NCBI GenBank assembly: GCA_030616465.1
Contig: JAUWXH010000067.1
Coordinates: 1-8,043, forward strand
DNA: 8,043 nt
DNA from: Planctomycetota bacterium
Lineage (GTDB): Bacteria; Planctomycetota; Phycisphaerae; UBA1845; Fen-1342
Direction of reading: 5' to 3'
The notes beneath the pieces are model-generated. The model ran no database searches, was not told the origin of the DNA, and saw nothing but the letters and a program-made list of their open reading frames with translations. Positions 6,644-8,043 of this stretch are shown in pieces (position 1 is the stretch's first letter; each line of letters starts with the position of its first letter). Both the position numbers and the translations under genes were made by a program.

Positions 6644-8043
6644 CTACTTCCCTCCGGGAGCCGCCACACCGGTAGCGTTCGGCCCCTCACCAGGGCCGCG
6701 GATCGCGTACAGGAACCGCCGCGTCGCGACGTACAGCACGCCGTTGGCGGCCACCGGCGTCGTGTAAACCGCGTGGCGCATGTCATTGCGGGCGAGCTCT
6801 TTCAGCGTGCGCCCGTGTTGCAGAACGACGAGCTCGCCGTCGGTGCTGCCCAGCATGACCTTGCCGTCTACAACGCACGGTGAACCCCACACACCCGCTT
6901 GAACGTCGTAGCGCCAGTACCGTTTACCGGTGTGGACATCGAAGCACGACAGAAACCCGTCAAGATCCACGGCGTAGAGCAACCCATCGGCGATCGCCAC
7001 GCTGGATACCGTGCGGCCGAACTCCTCGCCGCCGACGTGCCAGAGCCGGCCAACCTGCGTGATGTCGCCGTGCTTGGCAGCGTCGATCGCGTGCAGGTGA
7101 CCATCGCCGGGTGCACTTGCCGGATCCACACCGGCCCCCAGGAACACCTTGCCGTCGTAGATGACCGGCGTGGCAACGGCGAACAGCTTCGTGCCGGCCC
7201 CTTCGGGTTTCCAAACGGCGCCTTTCGGATTCAGGTCGAACTTCCAGAGCAGCTTGCCCGTCAGCGGCTCGAACGCATAGCACCACCCATCGCCACCGCC
7301 GAAGATGACCTGCGGCTGGTTGCCGATCGTCCCATACGCTGGCGACGACCACTGCCCATGCAGGATGTTCGCACCCGGATCGTTGCGTTTCCAAACGACC
7401 GTGCCGGTCTTCTTGTTGACGGCCATGAAGGAAGGGGCCTGCGGAGCGGGCACCTTCTCGTAATTCTCGTCCACGCCATTGGACGTGCACACGAAGATCA
7501 GCTCGCCCGCCCCGACCGGCGAGCTCGCCGCCAAGGCGTGCGGAATGACCCCCAGCTCGCCGATCATGTCCAGGATCCAGATGAAGTCAGCGTCCAGACG
7601 ATCCGTGTACTTCTCGGCCTTGAACGGTCCGTCGTTCTCGCCGTCGCCGAAACCGCGCGCGTCGGCGCAGACCAGCTCGCCGCGATTGCTGACGTAGTAG
7701 AGGCGCTCACCGTCGACGAAGGGTGTCGATGCGACGCCCCGCTCGGGCCAATCATAGGGTTTGTCCAGCTTGTCATGCGTAGCTTGCCAGAGCAGCTTGC
7801 CGCTGCGCTCGTCGAAGCAGAGCAGACAACCCTTGTCGCCTTTGATGCCTGGACGGAACTCACCGCCGTTGTTGGTGCTGACGTAAACCCTGCCACCCGC
7901 GACAACCGGCCCCCCGTAGGCGTACGTGCCGAGCGGGGCGACCCACTTGACGTTCTTCTTCGCCTTGATATCCCACTCGTGCGGGATGCCCTTTTCGGCG
8001 GAGATGGCGTTTCGGTCGGGCGAGCCACCCAACATGGGCCAGT
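6644..8043 (-). CDS. PQQ-like beta-propeller repeat protein, 5'-truncated by window edge
   Basis: At least 465 residues are visible and the frame stays open to the window edge. The first Met (8035) is internal: the codons before it read Trp-Pro, giving WPMLGGSPDRN, the usual motif that follows the signal peptide in this family, so the true start lies upstream outside the window. Counted from that Met, blade motifs occur at about 75-83 (DERSGKLLW), 207-215 (NKKTGTVVW), 256-264 (EPLTGKLLW) and 366-374 (DVHTGKRYW). The segment GVDPASAPGDGHLHAID (302-318) and the C-terminal VYTTPVAANGVLYVATRRFLYAI (423-445 region) are recurrent in planctomycete propellers. The protein is likely exported to the periplasm or cell surface. 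The catalytic function is unknown and PQQ binding should not be assumed. It is the first visible gene of the leftward operon. Confidence 0.85.
   Translation of the reverse strand, partial: WPMLGGSPDRNAISAEKGIPHEWDIKAKKNVKWVAPLGTYAYGGPVVAGGRVYVSTNNGGEFRPGIKGDKGCLLCFDERSGKLLWQATHDKLDKPYDWPERGVASTPFVDGERLYYVSNRGELVCADARGFGDGENDGPFKAEKYTDRLDADFIWILDMIGELGVIPHALAASSPVGAGELIFVCTSNGVDENYEKVPAPQAPSFMAVNKKTGTVVWKRNDPGANILHGQWSSPAYGTIGNQPQVIFGGGDGWCYAFEPLTGKLLWKFDLNPKGAVWKPEGAGTKLFAVATPVIYDGKVFLGAGVDPASAPGDGHLHAIDAAKHGDITQVGRLWHVGGEEFGRTVSSVAIADGLLYAVDLDGFLSCFDVHTGKRYWRYDVQAGVWGSPCVVDGKVMLGSTDGELVVLQHGRTLKELARNDMRHAVYTTPVAANGVLYVATRRFLYAIRGPGEGPNATGVAAPGGK

Noticed and set aside
5266..8043. Labelling the propellers as BamB or as PQQ-dependent dehydrogenases
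   Set aside because: Only generic blade motifs are visible. I could not place the PQQ or calcium ligands, and there is no Bam-complex neighbour.
1..8043. CRISPR array, toxin-antitoxin pair, transposase, phage or retron element
   Set aside because: No regularly spaced repeats, terminal inverted repeats, small paired frames with ribosome binding sites, or recognisable transposase or reverse transcriptase motifs were seen.

Overview
The window comes from a GC-rich bacterial chromosome. The gene content looks most like a planctomycete or a close relative. The clues are two secreted PQQ-like beta-propeller proteins in one operon (one with the mature N-terminal motif QWGGPNRDF, the other with WPMLGGSPDRN), a secreted YceI-like/TPR fusion, a secreted protein with two thioredoxin-like domains, and an aminopeptidase P with long insertions near its active site. 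The lineage is an inference from protein style; the window holds no rRNA or other phylogenetic marker.

Layout. Positions 1-47 probably hold the last codons of an upstream gene. It is followed after 4 bases by a plus-strand membrane transporter of the UreH/TauE/NicO type with a His-rich loop (52-768). Convergent to it is a minus-strand secreted double thioredoxin-like protein (802-1800). A 170-bp divergent intergenic region (1801-1970) separates that gene from a plus-strand M24 metallopeptidase (1971-3374). The peptidase is followed by a small lipoprotein with a molybdopterin-oxidoreductase-like fold (3484-4035). The remainder is a minus-strand operon read from the right edge leftwards: a 5'-truncated PQQ-like propeller (6644 to beyond 8043), a complete PQQ-like propeller (5266-6567), and the YceI-TPR protein (4090-5247). 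That operon converges on the lipoprotein gene.

How the genes may work together. Five of the six main genes encode proteins that are predicted to be exported or membrane-bound: the transporter, the double-thioredoxin protein, the lipoprotein, one propeller and the YceI-TPR protein. The truncated propeller is probably exported as well, although its N-terminus lies outside the window. Only the peptidase looks cytoplasmic. The best supported functional unit is the three-gene propeller/propeller/YceI-TPR operon, with an 18-bp gap before the last gene and a strong ribosome binding site there. Its substrate cannot be read from sequence. The transporter and the thioredoxin-like protein could both relate to metal or thiol homeostasis in the envelope, but they are convergent and not an operon, so the link is only proximity.

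No tRNA, rRNA, CRISPR array, transposase, phage gene or attachment site was seen. No clearly undescribed defence or mobile system is present. The most unusual items are the YceI-TPR fusion paired with propellers, the stand-alone molybdopterin-fold lipoprotein, and the in-register tandem duplication inside the thioredoxin protein.
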